A stretch of DNA of 64,000 nt, from positions 310,001 through 374,000 of the forward strand of contig NZ_JAHRBL010000001.1 in the NCBI RefSeq assembly GCF_019693445.1, given 5' to 3'. Source of the stretch: Deinococcus aquaedulcis. GTDB taxonomy: Bacteria > Deinococcota > Deinococci > Deinococcales > Deinococcaceae. The position numbers and the translations under genes are program-made. How positions within the stretch are numbered: the stretch's first letter is position 1; each line of letters begins with the position of its first letter. Positions 49,250-59,973 of this stretch are shown here, piece after piece. A model generated the notes under the pieces. That model made no database searches. It was not told where the DNA came from and worked only from the letters and a program-made list of their open reading frames with translations.

Positions 49250-50719
49250 TCAGCGTTTCCAGCGGGGGCCGTCCTTGGTGTCTTCTACCGTCACGCCCAC
49301 GCGGGTCAGGGTGGCGCGCAGCTCGTCGGCCTCGGCGTACTGCTTGTTCAGGCGGTAGTTCTGGCGGGCCTTGAGCACCAGTTCCATCAGGGCGCCCACC
49401 ACTTCGGTGTCGTCCTGGCCCCGGGCGGCCGTGCCCGAATCGGCAAACAGGCCCAGCACATCGCCGCCCAGGGTGCGGTAGGCGTCGCGCGCCCGTTCCA
49501 GCGTGCCCTGGGGTACCGGCCCGGCATTCAGCGCCGCGTTCAGGTCGGCGGTCAGGCCAAAGAGGGCCGCCACCGCCTTGGGCGTGTTGAAGTCGTCGCG
49601 CATGGCGTCCTCAAAGGCGGCGGTGTGGGCAGCAATCCTGGCGTCCAGGGCGGCGTCCTGGCCGGCAGGTGCGGTGGGCAGGCGGCGCTCGACTTCGTTC
49701 AGGGCTTCGCTCAGGCGGCGGTAGCCACTGCGCGCGCTCTCAAAGGCCGCGTCGCTGAACTCGGTAATCGAGCGGTAGTGGCTGCCCACCAGCAAAAAGC
49801 GCACCACCATCGGGTCGTGCTGGGCGAGCACGTCCTGAATGGTCAGGAAGTTGCCCTTGCTCTTGCTCATCTTCTCGCCGCCAATGGTCAGCATGTTGTT
49901 GTGCATCCAGTAGCGGGCAAAGGGATGCCCGGCGGCCTCGGCCTGGGCGATTTCGGCCTCGTGGTGGGGAAACTGCAGATCCAGGCCGCCGCCGTGAATG
50001 TCGAAGCCCTCGCCCAGGTACTTCAGGCTCATGGCGCTGCATTCAATGTGCCAGCCCGGAAAACCGGCGCCCCACGGCGAGTCCCAGCGCATGATGTGCC
50101 CGGCCTCGGCCCGCTTCCACAGGGCAAAGTCGCGGGGATCGCGCTTTTCCTCGCGCACGGCCTCGCGCGTGCCCTCTTCCTGGTCGTCCAGCTTGCGGCC
50201 CGAGAGCTTGCCGTACTCGGGCCACGAGCGCACATCGAAATACACGCTGCCCTGCGACTCGTAGGCGTGGCCGCGCTCGATCAGTTCGGCAATGAGCTGA
50301 ATCTGCTCGGTGATGTGCCCGGTGGCGCGCGGATTGATGCTGGGCTTCAGCACATTCAGGGCCTCCATGTCCTTCACGAACGACCACATGTACTTGTCAG
50401 CCACTTCCATGGGCTCCAGCTGCTCCAGGCGGGCGCGGGCCAGCATCTTGTCCTCGCCGTCGTCGGAGTCGTTTTGCAGGTGCCCCACATCGGTGATGTT
50501 CGCCACGTAGCGCACCTGATACCCAAAGTGCACAAACGCGCGCCGGATCACGTCAAAGGCCACCTCTTTCTTGGCGTGGCCCAGGTGGGCGTCGCTGTAC
50601 ACTGTGGGCCCGCACAGGTACATGCCCACGCGGCCCGGCGTGGTCGGCACAAAGGGCACCTTCTGGCGCTGCAAGGTGTCGTACAGAACGATGTGGGGGT
50701 CCGGCTGGGGGTGGGTCAT
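49250..50719 (-). CDS. cysS: Cysteine--tRNA ligase
   Basis: 489 residues. Class I synthetase that attaches Cys to tRNA-Cys. The zinc/HIGH region is [20 protein letters not shown], the second zinc site is [11 protein letters not shown], and the KMSKS loop is [15 protein letters not shown] 50719 is preceded by AGGAG (CACAGGAGCCCCC). The leader is unusual: a leaderless 8-codon peptide with Cys-Cys, then a hairpin and six T, indicating control of cysS by cysteinyl-tRNA supply. Confidence 0.96.
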   Translation of the reverse strand: MTHPQPDPHIVLYDTLQRQKVPFVPTTPGRVGMYLCGPTVYSDAHLGHAKKEVAFDVIRRAFVHFGYQVRYVANITDVGHLQNDSDDGEDKMLARARLEQLEPMEVADKYMWSFVKDMEALNVLKPSINPRATGHITEQIQLIAELIERGHAYESQGSVYFDVRSWPEYGKLSGRKLDDQEEGTREAVREEKRDPRDFALWKRAEAGHIMRWDSPWGAGFPGWHIECSAMSLKYLGEGFDIHGGGLDLQFPHHEAEIAQAEAAGHPFARYWMHNNMLTIGGEKMSKSKGNFLTIQDVLAQHDPMVVRFLLVGSHYRSITEFSDAAFESARSGYRRLSEALNEVERRLPTAPAGQDAALDARIAAHTAAFEDAMRDDFNTPKAVAALFGLTADLNAALNAGPVPQGTLERARDAYRTLGGDVLGLFADSGTAARGQDDTEVVGALMELVLKARQNYRLNKQYAEADELRATLTRVGVTVEDTKDGPRWKR

Positions 50720-50758
50720 GGGGGCTCCTGTGCAGTGAGGCAAGACAAGTGGGGCAAC

Positions 50759-50796
50759 AAAAAACCGCGCCGCCAAGAGGATGGGGCGCGACGCGG
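50759..50796 (-). terminator. Attenuator hairpin in the cysS leader
   Basis: On the minus strand CCGCG...CGCGG (with an internal mismatch and three further pairs) is followed by TTTTTT (complement of 50759-50764). An alternative pairing of 50793-50799 with 50807-50817 would use the same CCGCG and so compete with the terminator. Confidence 0.7.
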
Positions 50797-50816
50797 CAGA
50801 CCAGGGCTGCGGGCCG

Positions 50817-50843
50817 CTAGGACGGGCAACACAGGGTCAACAT
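50817..50843 (-). CDS. cysS leader peptide MLTLCCPS
   Basis: Eight codons on the minus strand with adjacent TGT TGC cysteine codons, ending in TAG. A TACATT -10 box (complement of 50850-50855) lies 6 nt before the ATG, so the peptide would be translated from a leaderless transcript, the rule for this genome. Ribosome stalling at the Cys codons would alter folding of the following attenuator. Polycysteine leaderless leader ORFs are known as cysteine attenuators in mycobacteria; that this one works the same way is inferred. Confidence 0.7.
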   Translation of the reverse strand: MLTLCCPS

Positions 50844-50847
50844 GGTC

Positions 50848-51804
50848 CTAATGTAGCAGAGGCGGCGCTGGGCGGGGACCGGGGCCAGGCCGGGGCGCGG
50901 CGTCCGGCGGCAGGCAGGCCAGGGCGCCTTGCAGCGCGGCGCTGAAGGCGCGCAGTAGGGGCAGCCCCGCGCGGTGCGGCAGGGTGGCCAGGGCCAGCGG
51001 CCGGGCCAGGGGTTCAGGCAGCGGCAGGGCCACCACACCGCCTGGCTGCGGGGTCAGGGCCAGCCGGGGCATCACGCTGACGCCCAGGCCGTGCGCCACC
51101 ATGCCCAGAATCACGCTGTCCTCGCCCACCTCGGTGATCTGGTCGGCGGGCAGGCCGCAGCCGCGCAGGTAGGCCATCACGCGGCGGTGGCAGGAGTTCA
51201 GGCCGCCGGGCAGCAGCAGCGGGCCCTGGCCCAGTTCGGCCGGAACCACCGGGTGCGTGCCGCGCGAGGCCGGGGCCACGAACAGGTATTCATCCACGAT
51301 CAGCGGGGTCAGGCGCAGGTCCGGGCTGTGCTCACCGATCACGATGGCGGCGTCGGCCTGCCCGCTGCGCACCAGAGCCTCGCCGCCGCCCTCGGTTTCG
51401 CCGTCCAGCAGCTGCACACGCACACCCGGGTGGGCCGTGCGGAAGGCCGCCAGCGCAGGCGGCAGCAGGTGGGTGGCGGTCGAGCGGAACGACGCCACGC
51501 GCACGGTCCCCGACAGCGCCCCGCCCTCCTGTGCGGCGTGCAGCGCGTCCTCGGCGGCCTGCAGGCTCAGGCGGGCGTAGGCCAGCAGCCGCTCACCCGC
51601 CGGGGTGGGCACCGCGCCGCCCCGGCCCCGGCGCAGCAGGGGCCGCGCGGTCAGCGCCTCCAGCTTGGCCACCGCCTCGCTCAGCGACGACTGCGACGCA
51701 CCCGTGCGGGCCGCCGCTTCACTGAAACCGCCGGCCTCGGCCACGGCCAGCAGGGCCCGCAACTGGGCCAGGGTGGGCAACACCGGCGCACGCTCGAACG
51801 ACAT
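50848..51804 (-). CDS. LysR family transcriptional regulator
   Basis: 318 residues. The winged HTH at residues 10-68 (LRALLAVAEAGGFSEAAARTGASQSSLSEAVAKLE) and the periplasmic-binding-like effector domain (VRVASFRSTATHLLPPALAAF, DAAIVIGEH, EDSVILGMVAHGLGVSVMP) are standard. The effector is unknown. TACACT (complement of 51810-51815) precedes ATG 51804. Its last codons contain the cysS leader promoter. It is divergent from the small gene at 51933, a plausible target. Confidence 0.9.
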   Translation of the reverse strand: MSFERAPVLPTLAQLRALLAVAEAGGFSEAAARTGASQSSLSEAVAKLEALTARPLLRRGRGGAVPTPAGERLLAYARLSLQAAEDALHAAQEGGALSGTVRVASFRSTATHLLPPALAAFRTAHPGVRVQLLDGETEGGGEALVRSGQADAAIVIGEHSPDLRLTPLIVDEYLFVAPASRGTHPVVPAELGQGPLLLPGGLNSCHRRVMAYLRGCGLPADQITEVGEDSVILGMVAHGLGVSVMPRLALTPQPGGVVALPLPEPLARPLALATLPHRAGLPLLRAFSAALQGALACLPPDAAPRPGPGPRPAPPLLH

Positions 51805-51932
51805 GCCCCAGTGTAGACCCCGCGCCCCCACCGCCGGATCGGGTTTACCGATGGGCGGGCCCGTGCACCCGCGCGCCTGCCGATGGTCAAAGGCATGGGT
51901 ACAGGCGCACCCTGGGTCCAGAGGTGATGTTG

Positions 51933-52226
51933 ATGACGGCTGCCCCGCGCCCCCCCCATGTTGTTCTCTCCCTGTCTCAGGAAATGCCCCTGCTGGCGGC
52001 GCCCCCCGCCGCGCGGCCCGTGTACGTGCTGGAGGTGCTGGCCCCAGACGACGCCGTGCCCACTGTGCCCGGCTGGACCCTGCGGGCATGGCCGGTGGCC
52101 CGCCTGGGCGACCTGACGCTGCAGGCCGTGCCCCAGGGCCACGAGGACCGTCCAGCCGACCTGCGCCGGGTTCTGCAGGGCGCAGGCCTGACCCCCCTGG
52201 GTCCGGTGCGCTGCCACGCGGGGTAA
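51933..52226 (+). CDS. Hypothetical protein divergent from lysR
   Basis: 97 residues, hydrophobic/proline-rich beginning (PPHVVLSLSQEMPLLAAP) then a basic domain (LGDLTLQAVPQGHEDRPADLRRVL). ATG 51933 has GAGGTG a few nt upstream; GTG 51924 and ATG 51927 are also in frame. No family recognised. Position next to lysR suggests LysR control. Confidence 0.55.
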   Translation: MTAAPRPPHVVLSLSQEMPLLAAPPAARPVYVLEVLAPDDAVPTVPGWTLRAWPVARLGDLTLQAVPQGHEDRPADLRRVLQGAGLTPLGPVRCHAG

Positions 52227-52391
52227 GGGCCTGCCCGGGTGTCCCTTCACGCGGAACGCCTGGGCGGTGCCGCTGGTGCAGAGGAACAGGGAAAAAGGGC
52301 CTCTGCAGTCCAAAAGCGCCTTTGGGTTTCTGTACTCCCCCCAGCAGAGGTTCTTGACCCGCCCATCACAAGGCGGCACGATACTGGCCGC

Positions 52392-53078
52392 ATGACGAAC
52401 GGCCTGCGTCCCTCCGCGCCCCAGCCCGAGCCCCCTGGCTCGGGCGGCGAGAGCGCGGCGCTGGTCACGGCCCGCTTTCTGCGCATGCTGAGCCTGACCC
52501 TGGCGCAGCTGGACGCCATGAAAGACGCCAATGCCCGCGCCGAATTCGCCGGCCTGACCCGGCAGGCCCAGGCGCTGGAGGCCGAGACCGACGCCCTGGA
52601 ACGGGAAATCGAGGATCTGTGCCTCGCGGCTTTTGGCGCGGGCCCCAGTGAGCACGAGCTGGCCTTTTTCCTGATGGTGTTCCGCAGCCTGACCAACCTG
52701 GAACGGGTGGGCGACTACGCCTTTTCCGTGGCGCGCGACCTGGAAACCTTTGCGCCGCGTGCGCGCAGCGCCACCCTGCAGGACCTGCTGCCGCTGGTGC
52801 GCCTGCTGAGCACCATGGTCGAGCGGCTCTCATACGCCTTTGCCGAGCGCGATCTGAGTGCCGCGCGCGACGTGATGCGCCTGGACTACGAGCAGGTGGA
52901 CGCCCTGTACGAGCAGATGCAGCGCGCCAGCCTGACCCGCCTGATGGAGCGCCCCGAAGACACCGATGTGGCCCTGACCGCTGGCCGCATGGCCCGCAAC
53001 CTGGAACGTCTGGGCGACCATCTGGTGAACGTGGCCGAGCGCCTGGAAGTGCTGATCGGCCACGGCGCGGTGCACTAG
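52392..53078 (+). CDS. PhoU-like phosphate regulator
   Basis: 228 residues with two three-helix PhoU repeats, seen in the pairs LTLAQLDAMKD / FRSLTNLERVGDYAFSVARDLE and LSAARDVMRLD / RMARNLERLGDHLVNVAERLE. The repeated E-R-[VL]-G-D metal motif is present in both halves. PhoU proteins damp phosphate uptake and PhoR signalling. No pst genes are adjacent. The N-terminal 20 residues are Pro/Gly-rich. GATACT at 52380-52385 precedes the ATG by 6 nt. Confidence 0.88.
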   Translation: MTNGLRPSAPQPEPPGSGGESAALVTARFLRMLSLTLAQLDAMKDANARAEFAGLTRQAQALEAETDALEREIEDLCLAAFGAGPSEHELAFFLMVFRSLTNLERVGDYAFSVARDLETFAPRARSATLQDLLPLVRLLSTMVERLSYAFAERDLSAARDVMRLDYEQVDALYEQMQRASLTRLMERPEDTDVALTAGRMARNLERLGDHLVNVAERLEVLIGHGAVH

Positions 53079-53146
53079 GGCAGGTAGGCCAAGGGGTTGA
53101 GTTCAGCGGATAAGGCTCTGCTCCGCACACCGTAGGCTGTGAGGTG

Positions 53147-53620
53147 ATGAACGTCCTTGTCGCTCCTGATGGACGTGCCGCACTGTGGGCCGCTCTTCTG
53201 ACCCTGCCAGTGACCTGGGATTGGCATGACCTTCCCAAAGCCGGCGTGACGCTTCCCAGCGGCCTGCACTTCGAACGCCTCCAGGTAGACGAAGACACCT
53301 TCTGCCTGTATATGACCCTCCTCGAGTCCGAACCCTTCTATACGCAGCTCGAGGACGGCCAGGGCGACTTCACCGACGAGGAGCGCGACAACCCCGACCT
53401 GGGTATCGCGCGGCATCACGATGAGGCGGACGAGCAGTTGCAGGCCATGGTGGCCGAAGCCACGCGTGTTCTCGGCGAGCCAGATGAGCGGCGGGTAGGC
53501 GCAAGCTGGCTGATGGAAGACAGGACGATCTACCTGAGGGACGTGCAGTGGGACAAGGAAACCCCGATCGAGGTGGGTGTGGTGCTGCTGCCTCCGGGGA
53601 TCGTGTGGGTCTCCCTGTGA
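53147..53620 (+). CDS. Hypothetical protein
   Basis: 157 residues, acidic, no signal or membrane segment. Features include a DWHDLPKAG turn, FCLYMTLLESEPFYTQLEDGQGDFTDEERDNPDL-like acidic stretch, and a beta-rich end (VGVVLLPPGIVWVSL). No family recognised. A GAGGTG precedes ATG 53147. It stands alone between the PhoU-like and peptidase genes. Confidence 0.6.
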   Translation: MNVLVAPDGRAALWAALLTLPVTWDWHDLPKAGVTLPSGLHFERLQVDEDTFCLYMTLLESEPFYTQLEDGQGDFTDEERDNPDLGIARHHDEADEQLQAMVAEATRVLGEPDERRVGASWLMEDRTIYLRDVQWDKETPIEVGVVLLPPGIVWVSL

Positions 53621-53823
53621 TGTTCAGCCTGGGACGGGATTGAATAGGAGATGGGTGGGCCCGACTTCAACGATCAGCACTGTGCAGCTTACCCTCCGGT
53701 ATGTCCATAGACTTGGCCTACACGCTGTAGGACTGGGCGACCGGGCCCCAGGCCTGATCGCCCCTTGCTAAGCCGTTCAGCCTACATTTGCCCGGCCCCA
53801 GGCGCACCCTAGACTCTGAAGCT

Positions 53824-55605
53824 GTGACCACAACCCTGCCCGAGATGCCCCGCTGGCGCACCGACGACCTGTACGCCGGCCTGGATGATGCCGCCCTGAC
53901 CCGCGACCTGGACGCCCTGCGCGCCCAGGTGGAGCAGTTGGAAGCACTCTTTGACGCGCAGGGGATTCAGGCCGGCGCCCCGGTGACGGCCAGCGGACTG
54001 GCCCAGGCCCTGGACGGCCTGAACCGCGTGCTGCACGACGCCGGGCCGCTGCGCGCGTACCTGTACGCGTTTGTCTCCACCGACAGCCGCAACGAGGTGG
54101 CGCAGGCGAAAGTGGCGACCCTGACCACCCTGACGCTGCCACTGGGGCCGCTGCGCTCGCGCCTGACCGCCTGGGTGGGCGGTCTGGACGACGCGGCACT
54201 GGCGGCTCTGCTGGAACAGGATGAGGTGGTGCGCGCCCACGCCCACACCCTGCGCGACGCGGTGCGCGCGGCCCAGTACCAGATGTCCCCCGCCGAGGAG
54301 GATCTGGCCGCCCGGCTGCACCCGGCCAGTGGCGGGGGCTGGGGCAAGTTGCACGGCAACGTCAGTTCCACCCTGCGCGGTGAGTTCCGGGGCCAGTCGC
54401 TGCCCGTGACCGCCCTGCGCGCCCTGGCCAGCGACCCGGACCCCCAGGTGCGCGAGGACGCTTACCACGCCGAAATCGCCGCCTGGAAGTCTCAGGAGGT
54501 TGTCTTTGCCGCCTGCATGAACGGGGTCAAGGGTGAGGCGGGCACGCTGGCCGCGCGCCGGGGCTTTGCGGACGCCGTGGCCCCCAGCCTGCTCGGCAAC
54601 GGCATTGACCGGGGCACCCTGGACGCCATGCAGGCGGCGGTGGTGGCCTCGCTGCCAGACTTCCGCCGCTACTTCCGGGCCAAGGCCGCGCGGCTGGGGA
54701 AAGGGCAGCTGGACTGGTGGGACCTGTTCGCCCCTGCTGGCCAGAGCAACACCCACTGGACCTACGAGGCGGGCGCCGAGTTCGTGGAGCGCCAGTTCCG
54801 GGGCTACAGCCCCGCACTGGGCGACTTTGCCGCGCGGGCGTTTCAGGAAGACTGGATTGACGCCGGCCCGCGCGACGGCAAGCGCAGCGGGGCCTTCTGC
54901 ATGCGCTGGCAGGGCAGTGACAGCCGCATCCTGATGAACCACGACCCCAGCCTGGACTCCGTGAGCACCCTGGCCCACGAACTGGGGCATGCCTACCACA
55001 ACCGCCAGCTGGGCGACCTGCCGCCCCTGCAGCGCGAAACGCCGATGACCTTGGCCGAAACCGCCAGCATCTTCTGCGAGACGATCATTCAGAACGCCGC
55101 CCTGGAGACCGCCCAGGGCCAGGAGCGCCTGTATGTGCTGGAGACCCAGCTCATGGGCCACGCGCAGGTGATCGTGGACATCCACAGCCGTTTCCTGTTT
55201 GAACACGCCGTTTTCGAGCGCCGCGCGGGTGGCGACCTGAACCCCAGCGACCTGAACGACCTGATGCTCTGGGCGCAGCGCGAAACCTACGGCGACGCTC
55301 TGGGCACCCTGCACCCATACATGTGGGCGGTCAAGCCGCACTATTACGGCCTGTCCTTTTACAACTACCCGTACACCTTTGGCCTGCTGTTCGGCCTGGG
55401 TCTGTATGCCCAGTACGAGCAGGCCCGCGCAGCTGGGCAGGAAGCCGACTTCCAGGCCCGCTACGACGCCCTGCTGGCGGCCACCGGACAGGCCACGCCG
55501 CTGGAACTCGCTGCCCGCTTTGGCATTGACCTGCATGCCCCCGCCTTCTGGGAAGGCAGCCTGAACGTCATTCGCCGCCAGATTAAGGCGTACGAGGGGG
55601 TGTAG
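53824..55605 (+). CDS. M3 family oligoendopeptidase F
   Basis: 593 residues. Zinc metallopeptidase for oligopeptides; the HExxH site is TLAHELGHAYHNRQ (around residue 389), and the third ligand Glu lies in MTLAETASIFCETI. The N-terminal helical oligoendopeptidase domain and the C-terminal FYNYPYTFGLLFGLGLYAQY segment are typical. TAGACT at 53810-53815 precedes GTG 53824 by 8 nt, which supports the GTG rather than the upstream in-frame ATG at 53788. Confidence 0.93.
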   Translation: MTTTLPEMPRWRTDDLYAGLDDAALTRDLDALRAQVEQLEALFDAQGIQAGAPVTASGLAQALDGLNRVLHDAGPLRAYLYAFVSTDSRNEVAQAKVATLTTLTLPLGPLRSRLTAWVGGLDDAALAALLEQDEVVRAHAHTLRDAVRAAQYQMSPAEEDLAARLHPASGGGWGKLHGNVSSTLRGEFRGQSLPVTALRALASDPDPQVREDAYHAEIAAWKSQEVVFAACMNGVKGEAGTLAARRGFADAVAPSLLGNGIDRGTLDAMQAAVVASLPDFRRYFRAKAARLGKGQLDWWDLFAPAGQSNTHWTYEAGAEFVERQFRGYSPALGDFAARAFQEDWIDAGPRDGKRSGAFCMRWQGSDSRILMNHDPSLDSVSTLAHELGHAYHNRQLGDLPPLQRETPMTLAETASIFCETIIQNAALETAQGQERLYVLETQLMGHAQVIVDIHSRFLFEHAVFERRAGGDLNPSDLNDLMLWAQRETYGDALGTLHPYMWAVKPHYYGLSFYNYPYTFGLLFGLGLYAQYEQARAAGQEADFQARYDALLAATGQATPLELAARFGIDLHAPAFWEGSLNVIRRQIKAYEGV

Positions 55606-55608
55606 GAC

Positions 55609-55642
55609 GTAGGGTGTGGGCTGTAGGAAACCCACACCCTAC
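55609..55642. terminator. Convergent hairpin with the GTAGGGTGTGGG motif
   Basis: GTAGGGTGTGGG (55609-55620) pairs perfectly with CCCACACCCTAC (55631-55642) across a 10-nt loop, between the peptidase (+) and sppA (-). The same TAGGGTGTGGG-like sequence occurs at other gene ends in this window. Confidence 0.7.
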
Positions 55643-55661
55643 AGCCCACGACCCACAACCC

Positions 55662-57272
<1,611 letters not shown>

Positions 57273-57280
57273 GGTTCAGG

Positions 57281-58129
57281 CTACGGCGCCTGCCGCTGAG
57301 AAGTTCCCCGCGCCCCCAGGCGCGCGCCCATGGCCTGGGCCCGCTGGCTCAGCAGCTCGGCGGCCGGGGGCGGCAGCAGATCGTGGGCGGTGGCCTGCCA
57401 CAGCGCCAGCCAGCGCGCCAGATGCGCCGCGCGCACCCCCAGCCCGGCGTGCGCCGTGTTCAGGTTGCCGCGCCAGGGCGGGCCCCCCGCGCCGCTGCCG
57501 CCCAGCATCGTGACCCAGAAGGCCGTGACCCTCTCCAGGTGCGCGGGCCAGTCCTGAACCTGCGCGGCGAAGACCGGGCCCAGCAGGTCGTCGGCCTGGG
57601 CGCGGCGGTAGAACGCGCCCACCACGGCGCGCACGGCGGTTTCCCCGCCCACCGCTTCCAGGGGCGAGGCGGGGCGGCGTGAGATCCAGCCTGGCAAGGC
57701 CGCCAGAAAGTCGGCGCGCACCTGGGCCGGCAGGTTCGGCCCGGCCCAGGCGACGGCGCGGTCCAGGCGCCAGTGCAGCGGCACCTGCAGCGGGCCTGGG
57801 CCGGCCCAGGCCAGGGCCTGCGCCCCGCGTGGCAGCGCCGACCAGTCCGGCGTGCCTGTGTGAACCAGGGCCCCCAACGCCCGCCCCAGCAGCGCCGCGC
57901 CCGTGCCCCAGCCCAGCACGGGCACCCCCGCGCGCAGGGCCCCCGACACCAGCGCCAGCTGGGCCCAGCGTTCGGGCCGGCCCTGCACGTCAGCCACCGG
58001 CAGGCCGTCGTGGGGAAGCAGCAGCGCGGCGGCCGTGGCCAGGCCAGCCAGGGCAGCAGGCACCGTGCCCGGCCACTCGGGCAGGGGGGATAGGGTCAGC
58101 AGGGGGGTATCGGATGGAGGCAGGGTCAT
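57281..58129 (-). CDS. Fusion of a degenerate class I amidotransferase-like domain with a truncated haemoglobin
   Basis: 282 residues from ATG 58129. Residues 20-130 look like a class I glutamine amidotransferase (LLLPHDGLPVAD, GVPVLGWGTGAALLGRALGA), but the nucleophile elbow that should read G-x-C-x-G reads GWGTG: the catalytic Cys position (75) is Gly. Residues 160-270 are a group III-type truncated haemoglobin: AFYRRAQADDLLGPVF, then DWPAHLERVTAFW with distal H197, then NTAHAGL with proximal H228 and ARWLALW. It probably binds haem and senses or handles O2/NO, with the first domain acting as a binding or scaffolding module. It lies next to sppA. Confidence 0.7.
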   Translation of the reverse strand: MTLPPSDTPLLTLSPLPEWPGTVPAALAGLATAAALLLPHDGLPVADVQGRPERWAQLALVSGALRAGVPVLGWGTGAALLGRALGALVHTGTPDWSALPRGAQALAWAGPGPLQVPLHWRLDRAVAWAGPNLPAQVRADFLAALPGWISRRPASPLEAVGGETAVRAVVGAFYRRAQADDLLGPVFAAQVQDWPAHLERVTAFWVTMLGGSGAGGPPWRGNLNTAHAGLGVRAAHLARWLALWQATAHDLLPPPAAELLSQRAQAMGARLGARGTSQRQAP

Positions 58130-58301
58130 CGGAGGGCCTTGTGGGCGAGAGGGGCGCGGCAGGGCAGCCCAGGATACGCGGCGCGCTGTGTCAGCTGGCT
58201 GGCTCCTGGGTGCTGACCGGCTGAACAAGGAACGGGGTCGCCGGTCTTCGTGCCTGGCCCCCGTGTCACGCTTGGCTCGGCGGCGCCCTTTCACCCGTAT
58301 G

Positions 58302-58349
58302 AACAGCGCAGCGGCGGCCCACTTCATGGTGGGCCGCCGCTGCGCTGTT
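58302..58349 (-). terminator. 21-bp hairpin terminator after the cytochrome c gene
   Basis: AACAGCGCAGCGGCGGCCCAC (58302-58322) pairs exactly with 58329-58349 over a TTCATG loop, 5 nt after the minus-strand cytochrome stop. The T-tract is short. Confidence 0.75.
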
Positions 58350-58354
58350 TCGCC

Positions 58355-59083
58355 TCAGTTCAGGGTCTTGACGTAGCTGAACAGGTTGGCAATATCCGAA
58401 TCAGTCAGCTGGTCCTCGCTAAAGCGGGGCATGGCGGCCGAGAGCACGCGCTCGGGGGTCTTGCCTTCCCGGAGGGTCGCTGTGAACTGCTCCAGGTTCC
58501 AGTCCTTCACCTTGGCCAGCGAGGGCCCCACGCCGCCCTGACCCTGCGGGCCGTGGCAGCCCGCGCAGCCCTTGCTGGCGTACAGGTCGGCGCCGGCGGT
58601 GTTGTCGCCCTGCGGCTCGGCGGCAGCGGCGCGGGTGGCAGGCGGCTCGCCGGTCTGGGCGGCTTCTTCCTGGGCGGGCGAGTTTTCGGCTGTGCCCTCG
58701 GTGCTGGCGGCGGGGTCGTCGCCGGTGCGCAGATCGCTGCTTTCTATCACCGCGCCGTTCTCGCCGGTCTGGGTACCGCCGTCGTTGTCGTCACGCACGT
58801 TGCCCAGCGCGCCGCTGGCGCCCGCCGGGCCCGTGGCCGCTTCCTGGGGGCTGGGCATTTCCTCGCTGCCCCGCGTGCCGATGTCCTGGCCTTCGCCCCC
58901 CTCGCTCTTGGCCTCGGTGCCGCCCTCGCTGTGACCGCCCTCGCTATGGCTGCCCTCCTTGTCGCCCCCCTCGCTGTGGCCTTCGGCGTGGTGGGGGGTG
59001 GTCGCAATGCGGTAGCCCGCAATAGAGCCGCCCAGCGTCAGGGCCAGCAGCAGCGTCATGGTGACGGCGAACGTGTTCTTCAT
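58355..59083 (-). CDS. Membrane-anchored cytochrome c with repeat linker
   Basis: 242 residues. N-terminal membrane anchor (TFAVTMTLLLALTLGGSIAG), then an extended linker with His/Ser/Glu/Gly repeats (EGHSEGG, EGSHSEGGHSEGG), then a class I haem domain: CAGCH haem site, and axial Met in AAMPRFSEDQL, ending ANLFSYVKTLN. Exported, electron transfer to a terminal oxidase or reductase. The linker repeats (S-E-G-G units) vary in number in such proteins. Confidence 0.9.
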   Translation of the reverse strand: MKNTFAVTMTLLLALTLGGSIAGYRIATTPHHAEGHSEGGDKEGSHSEGGHSEGGTEAKSEGGEGQDIGTRGSEEMPSPQEAATGPAGASGALGNVRDDNDGGTQTGENGAVIESSDLRTGDDPAASTEGTAENSPAQEEAAQTGEPPATRAAAAEPQGDNTAGADLYASKGCAGCHGPQGQGGVGPSLAKVKDWNLEQFTATLREGKTPERVLSAAMPRFSEDQLTDSDIANLFSYVKTLN

Positions 59084-59226
59084 GCCCCCGAGCCTACCAC
59101 ACGGTCAGGGGGCGTTTGCCCGTGCCAGTGCGCATTTCGTTGTCTTTTTGCCCATCTGCACCGGTGGGGACTGGGGCAGCCCTGTTCCGGCAGGCAGGCG
59201 CGTCCCAGAGCCCCTAGACTCGGCCT

Positions 59227-59973
59227 ATGCGCCTTGCCAGCCTCACGTGCAGCAACACCGACATTCTGCAGGCCCTGGACGCCACCGGGCTGCTGGTGGC
59301 CGTGGACAGCCACAGCGACGCCCCCGGCATTGCCCACGCCACGCGCCTGGGCCCCGACCTGAACATTGACGTGCCCGCGCTGGTCGCCGCGCGCCCGGAT
59401 CTGGTGCTGGCCAGCCTGAGTGTGCCGGGCATGGAGCGCGTGGTGGCCGAGGTGGAGGCGGCGGGCCTGAACATGGCCGTGCTGGACCCCACCACCCTGG
59501 ACCAGACCCTGGAGAGCATCCGGCAGGTGGGGGCTCTCATTGGCCGCGCGGCGCAGGGCGAGGCCCTGGCCCAGGCCCTGGATGCCGAACTGACGGGCTT
59601 GCACCGCGCCACCGAATGCCCAGTGCGCGTGGTGGTGGAGTGGTGGCCCCGGCCCATCATCGCTGCCACCCGCGAGTCGTGGGTGACGGCGCTGCTGGCC
59701 CGGCTGGGTGCCGTGAACGCCCTGGGTGACCTGGACGGCCGCAGCCGCCCCCTGACGCTGGAGCAGGTGCGGGAGGCCCGCCCCGACCTGATCGTGTGTT
59801 CGTGGTGCGGCGTGAAAAAGCTGCGCCCCGAGGTGATCGAGGCGCGCGGCCTGGGCGCGGCGGTGGTGGCGATTCCCGAAAGTGGCCTGGGCCGCCCGGG
59901 GCCCCGCTTGATTGAGGGGGCGCGGCAGCTGCGCGCGGCGATGGATGGGCTGGGTGTGGGGGGTGGGACGTAG
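59227..59973 (+). CDS. BtuF-like cobalamin/siderophore-binding-fold protein without signal peptide
   Basis: 248 residues. The class III substrate-binding fold is recognisable in PDLVLASLSVPGMERVVAEVEAAGLNM and ARPDLIVCSWCGVKKLRPEV. There is no export signal or lipobox (it begins MRLASLTCSNTDILQALDA), so it is predicted cytosolic, as in related stand-alone BtuF-like proteins; ligand unknown. TAGACT at 59215-59220 lies 6 nt before the ATG. It ends inside the left arm of the inverted repeat. Confidence 0.75.
   Translation: MRLASLTCSNTDILQALDATGLLVAVDSHSDAPGIAHATRLGPDLNIDVPALVAARPDLVLASLSVPGMERVVAEVEAAGLNMAVLDPTTLDQTLESIRQVGALIGRAAQGEALAQALDAELTGLHRATECPVRVVVEWWPRPIIAATRESWVTALLARLGAVNALGDLDGRSRPLTLEQVREARPDLIVCSWCGVKKLRPEVIEARGLGAAVVAIPESGLGRPGPRLIEGARQLRAAMDGLGVGGGT

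Noticed and set aside
53809..55635. 608-codon minus-strand frame opposite oligoendopeptidase F
   Set aside because: Antisense of an intact M3 peptidase with HExxH; no motifs in the shadow.
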